Below, in pieces: positions 25,126-34,427 of a stretch of 61,002 bases of DNA. Where the stretch lies: the NCBI RefSeq assembly GCF_001425405.1, contig NZ_LMQP01000001.1:805603-866604 (forward strand), given 5' to 3'. The translations under genes and the position numbers were made by a program. This DNA is from Sphingomonas sp. Leaf412. Lineage in GTDB: Bacteria; Pseudomonadota; Alphaproteobacteria; Sphingomonadales; Sphingomonadaceae. The notes beneath the pieces were generated by a model, which was not told where the DNA came from, searched no databases, and saw only the letters and a list, made by a program, of their open reading frames with translations. Position 1 is the first letter of the stretch. Each line of letters opens with the position of its first letter.

Positions 25126-25518
25126 ATGGCCTATGTCGATTTCTCGATCGATCCGCTGCTCGTCCATGATCGCGCGCCGCGACATGACGATGTCGATGCG
25201 GCGCCCGCTGGGTTGAGCGCGCTGGAATGGTCGGTGGTGGCGCTGGCCCGTCGCGACCGCCTGTCGTCGCTGTCCCGGCCGGGTGCCGTGTCGATCGCCC
25301 TCGGCGCGGTGTTCGGCGGCCGCCGTCACAGTCCACACCTCGCCGACCCGCGGCTGGAGGCGTTGCGGCGGATGGCGGTGCTCAGCTGGCATCGCGGCCG
25401 GGCGGTGTCGGCCGACGAACTGGCGGCCTTTCTCGACGCCGGTTTCTCCCCGGCGCAGTATCGCGCGCTGCTGACCAGCATCGCCGCCGCGCGCTCGCGC
25501 CGGGGAATGCATGCATGA
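25126..25518 (+). CDS. Hypothetical protein, TetR-controlled
   Basis: A 130-aa protein I do not recognise. A good ribosome-binding site (AAAGGGGAA) precedes the ATG. The N-terminal 30 residues are acidic. The middle has ALEWSVVALARRDRLSSLS and the C-terminus is helical (LAAFLDAGFSPAQYRALL), so it looks like a small soluble, mostly helical protein. It is the first gene after a promoter flanked by two TetR-type sites. Its stop overlaps the start of the next small gene (ATGA). Confidence 0.7.
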   Translation: MAYVDFSIDPLLVHDRAPRHDDVDAAPAGLSALEWSVVALARRDRLSSLSRPGAVSIALGAVFGGRRHSPHLADPRLEALRRMAVLSWHRGRAVSADELAAFLDAGFSPAQYRALLTSIAAARSRRGMHA

Positions 25519-25751
25519 CCACGGTCGCGAATGCGGTGGAGGGGCCGGACGGCGGGCGGACGATGCCGCGGCGCGCCGGCGGCGGTTGGCGCCGAATGGC
25601 CTGGATCGTCCTCCCGATCGTCGCGTCGGCCGCCGCCTGGGACGTGCTGGATCGCGAAGGGGCCGCCATCGCGGCCATGCCGGTGCGGATCGCGACTGCC
25701 GGTGAAGCGGTCCCGCCGGATCGGCTGCCGCCCGCCCCTGTACGACGGTGA
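25515..25751 (+). CDS. Small single-pass membrane protein
   Basis: A 78-aa protein of unknown function. After a basic region (PRRAGGGWRR), one membrane helix (MAWIVLPIVASAAAWDVL, about residues 28-45) is followed by a short Pro-rich periplasmic tail. It overlaps the preceding gene by 4 bp and precedes the monooxygenase-TspO gene by 67 bp, so all three may be one transcript. Confidence 0.6.
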   Translation: MTTVANAVEGPDGGRTMPRRAGGGWRRMAWIVLPIVASAAAWDVLDREGAAIAAMPVRIATAGEAVPPDRLPPAPVRR

Positions 25752-25818
25752 TCGCGGATCGCGCGACGAAGGCGACTTACCGTCCCTCGTGCGTTGAAGG
25801 GGAAAGGAGCGCCGTTCG

Positions 25819-27537
25819 ATGTCCCGCAAGATCCTCATCACCGGCGCCAGCGTCGCGGGCAACACCGCGGCCTGGTGGCTGGGCCGCGCCGGTTTCGACG
25901 TGACCGTCGTCGAGCGGACGCCCGCCTTCCGCGACGGGGGCCAGAATATCGACGTGCGCGGCCCGGGCCGCGAGGTGCTGCGCCGCATGGGGCTGGAGCA
26001 GGCGGCGCTCGACCACGGCACCGGCGAGGAAGGTACGGTCTGGATCGATGCCGAAGGGCGGCCTGCGGCGTCCTTCCCCGCGGGCGACGCGGCGGGCGAC
26101 GGGCCTACGGCGGAGATGGAGATCCTGCGCGGCGACCTGGCCCGGCTGTTGTACGAGCCCGCACGCGACCGCGCGACGTACCGGTTCGGGGACCATGTCG
26201 CCGGGGTCGTGGAGGACGACCGGGGCGCCTGCGTCACCTTCGCGGGTGGCGCGGTCGAACGCTACGACGCGGTCATCGTCGCGGAGGGCGTCGGATCGGC
26301 GACGCGCGAACGGTCGTTCGCGGGCGAGAACAGGCCGCGCTGGATGGACCTGACGATCGCCTATTTCACGATCCCCCGCACTCCCGACGACGATCGCATG
26401 TGGCGCTGGTACAATGCCACCGGCGGGCGCAGCATATCGCTTCGTCCCGACCGCCACGGGACGACGCGCGCGATGCTGTCGGTCCAGGGGCCGGCGGGCG
26501 GGGAGCAGGACTGGGATGTCGGGCGGCAGAAGGCGTGGCTGCGCGAGCGGTTCGTCGATGCCGGGTGGCAGGCGAGCCGCGTGCTCGACGGGATGGAGGC
26601 GACCCACGATTTCTATTTCGACGTCCTGCGGCAGGTGCGGATGCCGCGCTGGTCGATGGGCCGCGTCGTGCTGACCGGCGACGCGGCCTGGTGCGCCACG
26701 CCGATCGCGGGCTACGGCACGACCCTGGCCGTCACCGGCGCCTATGTCCTGGCGGGGGAGCTGGCGCGGACGGACGATGTCCGCGCGGCGTTCGCCGCCT
26801 ACGAACGGGCGATGCGCCCGATGGTGGAGGATGCGCAGGGAGTGCCCAAGATCGCGCCGCGGCTGATGAACCCGCACAGCGCGACGGGTATCCGCGTGCT
26901 CCACGCCGCGCTGTCGGTCGCCAGCCTGCCCGCGGTGCGCGGCATCGCCGCGACGTTCTCCGGCGGCGGATCGACGGCGCCCGACCTGTCGCGCTACGAC
27001 GGCGCGCCGCCCGTGGCGACGGACGCCGCCCCGCCCGCGGGCCTGTCGCCCGCGATCGCACTCGGCATCGTCGGTACGGTGCTGGCCGTGAGCGCCGTGG
27101 TGGGGCGCCGCAATGCGCCCGATCCGGCGCATCCGGGCATCCGCCGCTGGTATCGCGGGCTGGACAAGCCGGGCGTCACGCCGCCGGACGCGGTGTTTGG
27201 CGCGGTCTGGCCGGTGCTGGAAACCGGCCTTGCGGTCGGCGGATACCGCCTGCTGCGCCGTCCCCCTGGGCCCGCGCGCGATGCCGCGGTCGGCCTGTGG
27301 CTGGCGAACGGCGCGATGATCGGCGGGTGGACCGCCTTGTTCTTCCGCCGGAAGCGGCTCGGCGCGAGCGCGGTGGCGTCGGGCGCGATGGTCGCGACGA
27401 GCGCGGCCTATGTCGCGACCGCGGCGAAGGTGGACCGCCCCGCCGCCGCCGCGGGCGTGCCGCTGACCCTGTGGCTGGGCTTCGCCACCCTGCTCGCCAC
27501 GCGCATCTGGCGCGACAATCCCGCGCCGCGCGCATGA
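25819..27537 (+). CDS. FAD-dependent monooxygenase fused to a TspO/MBR domain
   Basis: A 572-aa two-domain protein. Residues 1-390 are a class A flavin monooxygenase of the PHBH/TetX fold: dinucleotide motif GASVAGNTAAWWLGRAG near the N-terminus, and second FAD motif GDAAWCATPIAGYGTTLA near residue 288. Residues about 415-570 are membrane-embedded and match TspO/MBR (tryptophan-rich sensory protein): WYRGLDKPGVTPPDAVFGAV, then a WLANGAMIGGWTALFF segment, and terminal helices ending in WRDNP. TspO proteins bind porphyrins and lipids. The start is firm (GGAAAGGAG then ATG). No stop or frameshift separates the domains, so this is a true fusion. The substrate may be hydrophobic or tetrapyrrolic; that is inference. 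Confidence 0.85.
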   Translation: MSRKILITGASVAGNTAAWWLGRAGFDVTVVERTPAFRDGGQNIDVRGPGREVLRRMGLEQAALDHGTGEEGTVWIDAEGRPAASFPAGDAAGDGPTAEMEILRGDLARLLYEPARDRATYRFGDHVAGVVEDDRGACVTFAGGAVERYDAVIVAEGVGSATRERSFAGENRPRWMDLTIAYFTIPRTPDDDRMWRWYNATGGRSISLRPDRHGTTRAMLSVQGPAGGEQDWDVGRQKAWLRERFVDAGWQASRVLDGMEATHDFYFDVLRQVRMPRWSMGRVVLTGDAAWCATPIAGYGTTLAVTGAYVLAGELARTDDVRAAFAAYERAMRPMVEDAQGVPKIAPRLMNPHSATGIRVLHAALSVASLPAVRGIAATFSGGGSTAPDLSRYDGAPPVATDAAPPAGLSPAIALGIVGTVLAVSAVVGRRNAPDPAHPGIRRWYRGLDKPGVTPPDAVFGAVWPVLETGLAVGGYRLLRRPPGPARDAAVGLWLANGAMIGGWTALFFRRKRLGASAVASGAMVATSAAYVATAAKVDRPAAAAGVPLTLWLGFATLLATRIWRDNPAPRA

Positions 27538-28517
27538 AGGCGATCAACCGGATCGACCTGAACCTGCTCGGCACGTTCGAGGCGATCTACACGCATCGCG
27601 GCGTGACCGCGGCGGCGCGCCACCTGAACCTGTCGCAATCCGCGATCAGCCATGCGCTGGCCCGGTTGCGTGCGGTGTTCGACGACGAACTGTTCGTGCG
27701 CGCGGGGAACGAGATCGTGCCCACCGCGCTGGCCCGGTCGATCATCGATCCGGTCCGCGACGCGCTCAGGGGGCTGGAACAGGCATTGGTGGCCGCGACG
27801 CGGTTCGATCCCGCCACCGCGACGCGCGCGTTCCGGATCGGGTTGCGCCAGGCGAACGAAGCTCGCGTGTTCGCGGGCATCGTGGATCGCGCGATGCGCG
27901 CGGCGCCGGGCGTGACGCTGGCAAGCGTCGATTTCCGTCGCAGCGACGTCGCCGGTGCGTTGGCACGCGGCGACCTAGACCTCGCCATCGACGTGGCCAG
28001 TGACGCGACCGCCGGCCTGTGCGCGATCCCCGTGCAGCGCGACACGATGGTCGTCGCGGCGCGACGCGGGCATCCGGGGATCGCGGCGCAGCTGGACCTG
28101 GAGGCGTATCTGGCCGCGGACCATGTCCTCGCCTCGCCCCGGTCGTCGGGTCCCGGGCTGGAGGACGAGGCGCTTGCGGCGATGGGCCGGACGCGGCGGG
28201 TGGCGGTCCGGTGCCAGAACATCTGGTCGGCATGGCGGATCGTCGCGCAGTCGGACATGCTTCTGACGCTGCTGGGCACCCATGCCGATGCGTTGCTGCC
28301 GGTCGCGGACAATTGCATCGTGCCGCTGCCCTTCGCGATCGCCCCGCGTCCGCTGCAATTATTGTGGCATCCCGTGGCGGAGCGGGACCCGGGCAACGGC
28401 TGGCTGCGTGCGCTGATCCTCGATCGTTTCATGGCCGACCGGCGGGACATGGTCATGAACATGGTTCATGGCCATGATGGGGAACCGCCATTGGCGCGAT
28501 CGTCCGCGGCGCGGTAG
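27534..28517 (+). CDS. LysR-family transcriptional regulator
   Basis: A 327-aa LysR-type regulator of the NodD/LinR-like subgroup: N-terminus INRIDLNLLGTFEAIYTHRG, recognition helices AARHLNLSQSAISHALARL, FVRAGNEIVPTALA, then an effector domain. The ATG overlaps the stop of the monooxygenase-TspO gene (ATGA), so it is co-transcribed with it rather than divergent, an unusual layout for LysR genes. The last 25 residues are Met/His-rich and probably unstructured. Confidence 0.87.
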   Translation: MKAINRIDLNLLGTFEAIYTHRGVTAAARHLNLSQSAISHALARLRAVFDDELFVRAGNEIVPTALARSIIDPVRDALRGLEQALVAATRFDPATATRAFRIGLRQANEARVFAGIVDRAMRAAPGVTLASVDFRRSDVAGALARGDLDLAIDVASDATAGLCAIPVQRDTMVVAARRGHPGIAAQLDLEAYLAADHVLASPRSSGPGLEDEALAAMGRTRRVAVRCQNIWSAWRIVAQSDMLLTLLGTHADALLPVADNCIVPLPFAIAPRPLQLLWHPVAERDPGNGWLRALILDRFMADRRDMVMNMVHGHDGEPPLARSSAAR

Positions 28518-28548
28518 CACGCGGGCAGTCCATCATCAGGGTCCCGCC

Positions 28549-29793
28549 ATGACGAACATCTTCACGATCCCCGAACTCGACGACCTGCGCATGTCCGAAG
28601 GCGCGCGCCCGTTGTTCGACGCGGTCAAGCGGTTCATCCACGATCACGTCGATCCGATATACGACGAATATCAGCGGCTGGGCGAGGGACGCGCCGACCG
28701 CTGGAGCTTCGCACCGGGGCAGCTGGAATTGCTGCAAGGCGCGAAGGACAAGGCGAAGGCGGCGGGACTGTGGAATTTCTTCCTCCCCAGCGCCGAGACG
28801 GGGGAGGGGCTGTCGAACCTCGACTATGCCTATATCGCCGCCGAACTGGGCAAGTCGCCGCTGGCGTCGGAGGCGCTGAACTGCTCCGCGCCCGACACCG
28901 GCAACATGGAGGTGCTGGAACGCGTCGGCACGCCGGAGCAGAAGAAGCAGTGGCTCGAACCCCTGCTCGCGGGCGAGATCCGCTCGGCCTATGCCATGAC
29001 CGAGCCGCATGTCGCATCGTCGGACGCCAAGAACGTCCGCTGCCAGGCGCGGCTCGACGGCGACGAATGGGTCATCAACGGGGAGAAATACTACATCTCC
29101 GGCGCCGGCGATCCGCGGTGCAAGGTGATGATTACGATGGTGCAGACGAACCCGGACGCACCCTCGTCGCAGCAGCAGTCGCAGATCCTGGTGCCCATCG
29201 ATGCGCCGGGCGTTAAGATCCTGGGCCCGATGCACGTGTTCGGCGCCGATCACGCGCCGCGCGGCCACATGCACATCCGCTTCGACGACGTGCGCGTGCC
29301 GAAGGAGAATATCCTGCTGGGCGAAGGGCGCGGGTTCGAGATCTCGCAGGTCCGGCTCGGGCCGGGGCGCATCCATCATTGCATGCGGACGATCGGCAAG
29401 GCCGAAGTGGCGCTCGACCTGATGGTGAAGCGCGGCAATTCGCGCGAGGCGTTCGGCCGGTCGCTCATCATGCTGGGCAAGAACCTGGAACTGGTGTCGC
29501 GTGCGCGGATCGAGATCGAGGCGATGCGGCTGATGGTGCTGAAGGCGGCGAAGGCGATGGACGTCCTCGGCAATCGCGAGGCGCGCGTCTGGGTCAGCAT
29601 GGTGAAGGCGATGGTGCCGGAAAAGACGTGCCAGATCATCGACCAGGCGATCCAGATCCACGGCGCGACGGGCATTTCGAAATGGACCCCGCTGGCCGAA
29701 TTGTACGCCGACGTGCGCCACCTGCGCTTCGCCGACGGGCCGGACGAGGTGCACCACATGGTGGTGGGGCGCAACGAACTGGCGTTGCACTGA
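28549..29793 (+). CDS. Acyl-CoA dehydrogenase
   Basis: A 414-aa acyl-CoA dehydrogenase, paralogous to the one at 3284-4519: NCSAPDTGNMEVLERVG, AYAMTEPHVASSDAKNV, GPGRIHHCMRTIGKAE, FADGPDEVHH. It is soluble and FAD-dependent, acting in fatty-acid or carboxylic-acid breakdown. No phosphotransferase is adjacent, unlike the first copy. It is convergent with an acyl-CoA synthetase (36-bp gap), a likely functional partner in activating and oxidising the same acid. Confidence 0.88.
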   Translation: MTNIFTIPELDDLRMSEGARPLFDAVKRFIHDHVDPIYDEYQRLGEGRADRWSFAPGQLELLQGAKDKAKAAGLWNFFLPSAETGEGLSNLDYAYIAAELGKSPLASEALNCSAPDTGNMEVLERVGTPEQKKQWLEPLLAGEIRSAYAMTEPHVASSDAKNVRCQARLDGDEWVINGEKYYISGAGDPRCKVMITMVQTNPDAPSSQQQSQILVPIDAPGVKILGPMHVFGADHAPRGHMHIRFDDVRVPKENILLGEGRGFEISQVRLGPGRIHHCMRTIGKAEVALDLMVKRGNSREAFGRSLIMLGKNLELVSRARIEIEAMRLMVLKAAKAMDVLGNREARVWVSMVKAMVPEKTCQIIDQAIQIHGATGISKWTPLAELYADVRHLRFADGPDEVHHMVVGRNELALH

Positions 29794-29829
29794 TCCACCG
29801 GCCGTCGCGGCGCGTCGCGCCCTCGCCGG

Positions 29830-31527
29830 TCAGGTGATCGGCGAGGGAACCAGGCGGGCGCGCAATTCGCGCTTCAGGAACTTGCCGCTGGCGTTGCGGG
29901 GCAACGGTTCGTCGAGGATCCAGACGTAGCGCGGGACCTTGTGCCGTGCCGTCAGGGCCGCGCAATGGTCGCGCAGCGCATCGATCGACACTGTCGCGCC
30001 CGGTTTCGCCACCACCGCGACGCCGACTTCCTCGCCCAGCCGCTCGTCGGGCACGCCGAAGACGCAGCATTCCGCGATCGCGGTGTGGCGGTAGATCGTC
30101 GCCTCCACCTCCGCGCAGTAGATGTTCTCTCCCCCGCGCAGCACCATGTCCTTCTTGCGATCCACGACGAAGATGAAGCCGTCCCCGTCGATCCGCGCGA
30201 TATCCCCGGTATGAAGCCAGCCGTCGGTGATCGTCGCGGCGGTCGCATCGGGGCGGTTGATATAGCCCTTGATGACGGCCGCGCCCTTCACCCACAATTC
30301 GCCGATCGCGCCCGGCGGGACGGGATTGCCGTCGTCGTCGACGCACATCGTCTCGTACGCCGGCATCGCCGGGCCCGCGCTGTCGGGCCGGTCGACGAAG
30401 AAATCGCCGCCGACGGAGGTGATGATGCCGCACGTCTCCGTCATGCCGTAGCCGGTGCTGGGGCGGGCGGTGCCGACCTCCGCGTCGATCCGCTGGACCA
30501 GGTCGGGCGGAACCTGCGCCCCGCCGCCCGCCAGCGCCAGCAGGCTGGACGTGTCGGTGGTCGCGAAGGCGGGATGATTGATGATCTCCCGCGCCATCGT
30601 CGGCACCCCGCTCATCGAGGACACGCGCTCATCCGCGATCAGCCGCAGCGCCTCGCCCGCGTCCCACCGGTACATCAGCACCAGCGTGCCCCCCGCCGCG
30701 GTCGTCAGATACGCGCCGCAATTGTTGGCGGTGACGTGGAACAGGGGGGTGGTCAGCAGCGTGACGGGTGGGGCGGGGGGCTCGGCGGGCGGCGCGACCC
30801 CGGTGGCCAGTTCCATCGCCCGCGCGGTCGAGGCGCCGGAATACAGCATGTTGAACAGGTTGGTGACGCAGCCGCGGTGCGTCAGCTGCGCCCCCTTCGC
30901 ATGGCCGGTGGTGCCGGACGTGTAGAAGATGCAGGCGTCGGCGTCCGGATCGATGTCCGCGTCGGGCATCGCGCCGCCGTGCGCGACGACGTCGGCCCAT
31001 GGGGTGACGTCCGGTTCCGCCCCCGACAGGCGGACGCCGATCAGCCCGATGCCGTCGCCCATTCCCGGGCGCTCGCGCAGCCGCGCCAGTCGTTCGGCAT
31101 CCAGGAACAGGAACGCGGGCCGCGCATCGTCGAGCGCATATGCCATCTCCTCCGCGGTCCACCACGCGTTCAGCCCCACCGCGGCCACGCCGATCGACAC
31201 GCACGCCCAATAGGCCAGCATCCATTCGGGATAGTTGCGCATCGCGATCCCGACGCGATCACCCGGCCGCACGCCCCGCGCCCACAGCCAGGCCGCGACC
31301 GCGTCCACCTGCCGGTGCGCGTCCCGATAGGTCAGCCGTTCGTCGCGGTAGACCAGATAGTCGCGGTCGGCGAAGGCGGCGGTGGCCCGCCACATGTCGC
31401 GGACCGACCCCGGCGCGTTGCGATACGCCAGCACGTCGCGCCCGAGCACGTCGGTCCGGACGATCTCGAACATGCCGCCGGGTCCGGTCAGTTCTTCCCG
31501 CGCCTGCTTCAGTTCCGCGTAATGCAC
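29830..31527 (-). CDS. Acyl-CoA synthetase (AMP-forming)
   Basis: A 565-aa class I adenylate-forming enzyme that activates a carboxylic acid to its CoA thioester. The P-loop is YTSGTTGHAKGAQLTH, the A5 motif YGMTETCG, the A7/A8 region GWLHTGDIARIDGDGF and VDRKKDMVLRGGENIY, and the catalytic lysine is in PRNASGKFLKREL. The GTG start has AGGAGAGGA upstream. Length is normal for medium/long-chain acyl-CoA synthetases. The chain-length preference cannot be read from the sequence. Confidence 0.88.
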   Translation of the reverse strand: MHYAELKQAREELTGPGGMFEIVRTDVLGRDVLAYRNAPGSVRDMWRATAAFADRDYLVYRDERLTYRDAHRQVDAVAAWLWARGVRPGDRVGIAMRNYPEWMLAYWACVSIGVAAVGLNAWWTAEEMAYALDDARPAFLFLDAERLARLRERPGMGDGIGLIGVRLSGAEPDVTPWADVVAHGGAMPDADIDPDADACIFYTSGTTGHAKGAQLTHRGCVTNLFNMLYSGASTARAMELATGVAPPAEPPAPPVTLLTTPLFHVTANNCGAYLTTAAGGTLVLMYRWDAGEALRLIADERVSSMSGVPTMAREIINHPAFATTDTSSLLALAGGGAQVPPDLVQRIDAEVGTARPSTGYGMTETCGIITSVGGDFFVDRPDSAGPAMPAYETMCVDDDGNPVPPGAIGELWVKGAAVIKGYINRPDATAATITDGWLHTGDIARIDGDGFIFVVDRKKDMVLRGGENIYCAEVEATIYRHTAIAECCVFGVPDERLGEEVGVAVVAKPGATVSIDALRDHCAALTARHKVPRYVWILDEPLPRNASGKFLKRELRARLVPSPIT

Positions 31528-31718
31528 GTGTCCGGTCCTCTCCTGCCGCGGCGTTATCGCCGTCCGGCCCGTCGATCGGGCGTCGCGCGATGGGCCGCAG
31601 GCGGCGGCATCGCGGCTCCCGTAACTTTCGTTATGTCGGGGAATGCACCCTCGTCGCGGCAGAAGCAACCGTTCCGGCAGGTTCGCATCGCGGGTCCTTT
31701 GCGATAGCGGTGCTGGCC

Positions 31719-33227
31719 ATGGACGATCGGATGGACGACGGGCGCCATGCGCCGCAGCGCGGCAAGTTGCGACGATGGTGGAGGATGTGGGTGGTCGGGG
31801 GCGTCGATCACGACGCGGTGCTGCGCCAGATCGCGGCCGATTCCGGCTGGACCGGGCGATACGCCTTCCTGATCGTCGTTTCCGCCGCGATCTCGCTGCT
31901 GGGTCTGCTGATGCCGTCGGTCGCGGTGCTGATCGGGGCGATGCTGCTGTCGCCGCTGATGATGCCGATCATCGGCCTGGGCTTCGGCATCGCGACCTTC
32001 GATACTCACGAAATCCGCCGCGCCCTGACCGCGCTTGTCGCGGGAAGCGCGATCGCGGTCGTGCTGTCGGTCGTGTTCGTCTCGCTCTCGCCGATCCAGA
32101 CCATCACGGGCGAGATCGCGGGACGGACCCGGCCGACCCTGTTCGACCTGCTCGTGGCGCTGCTGTCGGCGGTGGCGGGCGCCTATGCGCTGATCCGCGG
32201 TCGCGGCGGCACGGTCGTGGGGGTCGCCATCGCGATCGCGCTGATGCCGCCGCTGGCGGTCGTCGGCTTCGGGATCGCGACGATGAACTGGACCATATTT
32301 TCCGGCGCATCGCTGCTGTTCCTGACCAACGCGATCACGATCGCACTAACGGCGGCGCTGGTCGCGCGCGTCCATGGTTTCGGCAGTCACCTGTCGCCGC
32401 AGCATACGGGGTGGCAGGTGGCGCTGTTCGTCGGGGGGCTGGGGCTGTTGTCGGTCCCGCTGGGCACCGCCCTGCGCCAGATCGCGTTCGAGGCCGCCGC
32501 GCAAAGGCAGGTGCGCGACGCCATCCGCGATCATTTCGCGGGGGCCTCGCGGCTGGGGCAGCTGGACATCGATTACGCCGCCCGCCCGATGCGGATACGC
32601 GCAATGGTCCTGACCCCCCGGATCGATCCGCGCGCGGACCGCGTGCTGAACGCCGCGCTCGTCGACCGGCTCGGCCGCCCGGTGGACCTGCACGTCGATC
32701 AGCTGCGCGCCACGTCCGACGAAGGCGGCGTGGAGGCGGTGCAGATCGCGCAGGCGGGCGCGGCGAAGGCGGACGACGACGGCCGTCGCCGTCGTGCCGT
32801 CGCGGACCTCGCGCTGCTAGCCGGGATCGACGAGGCCGCGGTGCGCGTCGATCCGCAGGACCGTCGGCTGACGGCCACGTCGGCCACGCTGCCGGGGGTG
32901 GACGCGCGCGGCTATCGCGCGCTGGAGCAGCGCGCCGCCCGGGCGTTGCCCGGCTGGACCGTCGCACTCGCGCCGCCGTCCGATGTCGGCCTGCCGTCGA
33001 TCGGCCTGGTGGAGGGGGTGATCGACGTCACCGCGCTGGCGACGGCCGCGTGGGCGGGCGCACGCACCGGGCGTGCGATCGTGGTAGACGGCGGTACCGC
33101 GGCGCAACGTGCGGCGGTGGCGACCGGTATCGGCGACCAGGGCGCCACCGCCGTCACGGGCAGCGCGCGCGGCCCGCTGTCGCTTGCCTGGGCGCCGCCG
33201 GAAGAGCGCCGAACGACGGGCGGGTGA
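31719..33227 (+). CDS. DUF389 (TIGR00341-like) membrane protein
   Basis: A 502-aa protein. About six membrane helices occupy residues 45-260, including VAVLIGAMLLSPLMMPIIGL and GVAIAIALMPPLAVVGFG, both hallmarks of DUF389 proteins. A soluble C-terminal half of about 240 residues follows, with alternating strands and helices of unknown fold. DUF389 proteins have no settled function. The start is uncertain: ATG 31719 is used, with GTG 31710 and ATG 31731 possible, and no strong ribosome-binding site decides. Confidence 0.78.
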   Translation: MDDRMDDGRHAPQRGKLRRWWRMWVVGGVDHDAVLRQIAADSGWTGRYAFLIVVSAAISLLGLLMPSVAVLIGAMLLSPLMMPIIGLGFGIATFDTHEIRRALTALVAGSAIAVVLSVVFVSLSPIQTITGEIAGRTRPTLFDLLVALLSAVAGAYALIRGRGGTVVGVAIAIALMPPLAVVGFGIATMNWTIFSGASLLFLTNAITIALTAALVARVHGFGSHLSPQHTGWQVALFVGGLGLLSVPLGTALRQIAFEAAAQRQVRDAIRDHFAGASRLGQLDIDYAARPMRIRAMVLTPRIDPRADRVLNAALVDRLGRPVDLHVDQLRATSDEGGVEAVQIAQAGAAKADDDGRRRRAVADLALLAGIDEAAVRVDPQDRRLTATSATLPGVDARGYRALEQRAARALPGWTVALAPPSDVGLPSIGLVEGVIDVTALATAAWAGARTGRAIVVDGGTAAQRAAVATGIGDQGATAVTGSARGPLSLAWAPPEERRTTGG

Positions 33228-33327
33228 CGCCGCGGCGCACGCCACGTCGTCACCCGCGCACGGCATGGCCGTCGACCCGACCGGCGTCCGGCCCTCCCCG
33301 ACCGGCGGAGAACCGGCAGACCGATCG

Positions 33328-33486
33328 TTACTTGTCGCCGCTCTTCCGCTTGCCTTCCTTGCCCGACACGTCGGACACCGCGGTGCCCGCGGACTTCAGG
33401 TCCTTGCCCGCGCCGTCGACGGTGTTGCAGGCGGCGAGCGTCATCAGGGCGGTCAGGCCGGCCGCCAGTGCGATCTTGTTCGTCAT
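33328..33486 (-). CDS. Entericidin-family small lipoprotein
   Basis: A 52-aa lipoprotein. The signal peptide is MTNKIALAAGLTALMTLAAC, with the lipobox LAAC and the acylated Cys at residue 20. A short hydrophilic tail rich in Lys/Gly contains DGAGKDLKSAGTAVSD, the conserved G(A/K)D-SAG pattern of entericidin A/B. Ribosome-binding site GAAAGGAC precedes the ATG. Members are envelope stress proteins commonly controlled by general stress sigma factors. It follows the PhnA-like gene by 24 bp and is probably the last gene of the stress operon. Confidence 0.85.
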   Translation of the reverse strand: MTNKIALAAGLTALMTLAACNTVDGAGKDLKSAGTAVSDVSGKEGKRKSGDK

Positions 33487-33510
33487 GATCCTGTCCTTTC
33501 GATGAAGATG

Positions 33511-34392
33511 TCAGCGCAGACGCCGACGTGTCGCGGCCGAGGCGCCGAACGCGGCCGCACCGGCACCCGCCAGCAGGGCGAGGACCAGGATGAACGACGT
33601 CCCCGCCGCGGCGCCCGCGGCGGCGTCGGTCGCCGATTTGGCGGTGCTGACGGCGGCGTCCTTCGCCTTCACCACATCGGCCTTCGCGCGGCTGACCTGC
33701 GCCTGCGCCTGCTCGCGCGGGATGCGGCGCTGTGCGGCCACGATGTCGACCACGCGATTTTCCGCACGCATGCCCTCGTCGCCGCCGCGCGCCAACGCGG
33801 GAAGCTGCTTCGCGATCTCCTTCTGCGCCTGCTCCGGCGTCATCTGCGCCGGATCGGTCGGCGCGTCGGACAGATAGGCCGCGGCCTCGCTGCGGACGTC
33901 GCCCTCGTCGATGCCCGCGATCGAGGCCGCCTTCGGTGCGGCGGCGGCTACGGTGCTGCCCGCCGCGCCCGCGACCGCGCCGACGGTGCGGAACGCGCCG
34001 CCGATGATGCCGCCGACCGCGGAGGTGAGGAGATACAGCGTCAGGATCAACGTGACGCCCCACACGACCAGTCCGTGGACCAGCGCGTCGAACCGGTCAT
34101 GGACCCCCGCGACGCGCGCCGCGGCATAGCCGGCCGCGCCCAGCGCGAGCACGGTGGTGACCAGCCAGTACAGGCCCGCCCCGATCCCGAACCCGGTCGC
34201 CCCGGGGGTCGTGCCGTCGACCGGGTCGACCATGGTCAGGCCGATGCCCGCACCCAGGATGCCGAGCACCAGTTGCACCGCGACGGCGATGACGACGCCG
34301 GCGAAGATCGCCCCCCACGACAATCGGGTCGGCGTCTTGCCGAAATATGCCTCTTCGGCCGGCACGAGGCCGGTTACTACGTTGGTCGCCAT
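33511..34392 (-). CDS. PhnA-like stress-associated membrane protein
   Basis: A 293-aa membrane protein of the group annotated PhnA-like in alphaproteobacteria (N-terminus EEAYFGKTPTRLSWGAIFAG). Helices occur at about residues 25-52, 68-95 and 105-140. A charged helical region of about 110 residues with repeated Ala/Lys/Gln follows, then a final helix near the C-terminus ending in RRRLR. The function is unknown. Its neighbours (CsbD proteins, entericidin, PAS-LuxR) indicate a stress role. A clear CAGGAG site precedes the ATG. Confidence 0.75.
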   Translation of the reverse strand: MATNVVTGLVPAEEAYFGKTPTRLSWGAIFAGVVIAVAVQLVLGILGAGIGLTMVDPVDGTTPGATGFGIGAGLYWLVTTVLALGAAGYAAARVAGVHDRFDALVHGLVVWGVTLILTLYLLTSAVGGIIGGAFRTVGAVAGAAGSTVAAAAPKAASIAGIDEGDVRSEAAAYLSDAPTDPAQMTPEQAQKEIAKQLPALARGGDEGMRAENRVVDIVAAQRRIPREQAQAQVSRAKADVVKAKDAAVSTAKSATDAAAGAAAGTSFILVLALLAGAGAAAFGASAATRRRLR

Positions 34393-34427
34393 GATTGCTC
34401 CTGTCTGAAACGGATGGGTCGCCGCGG

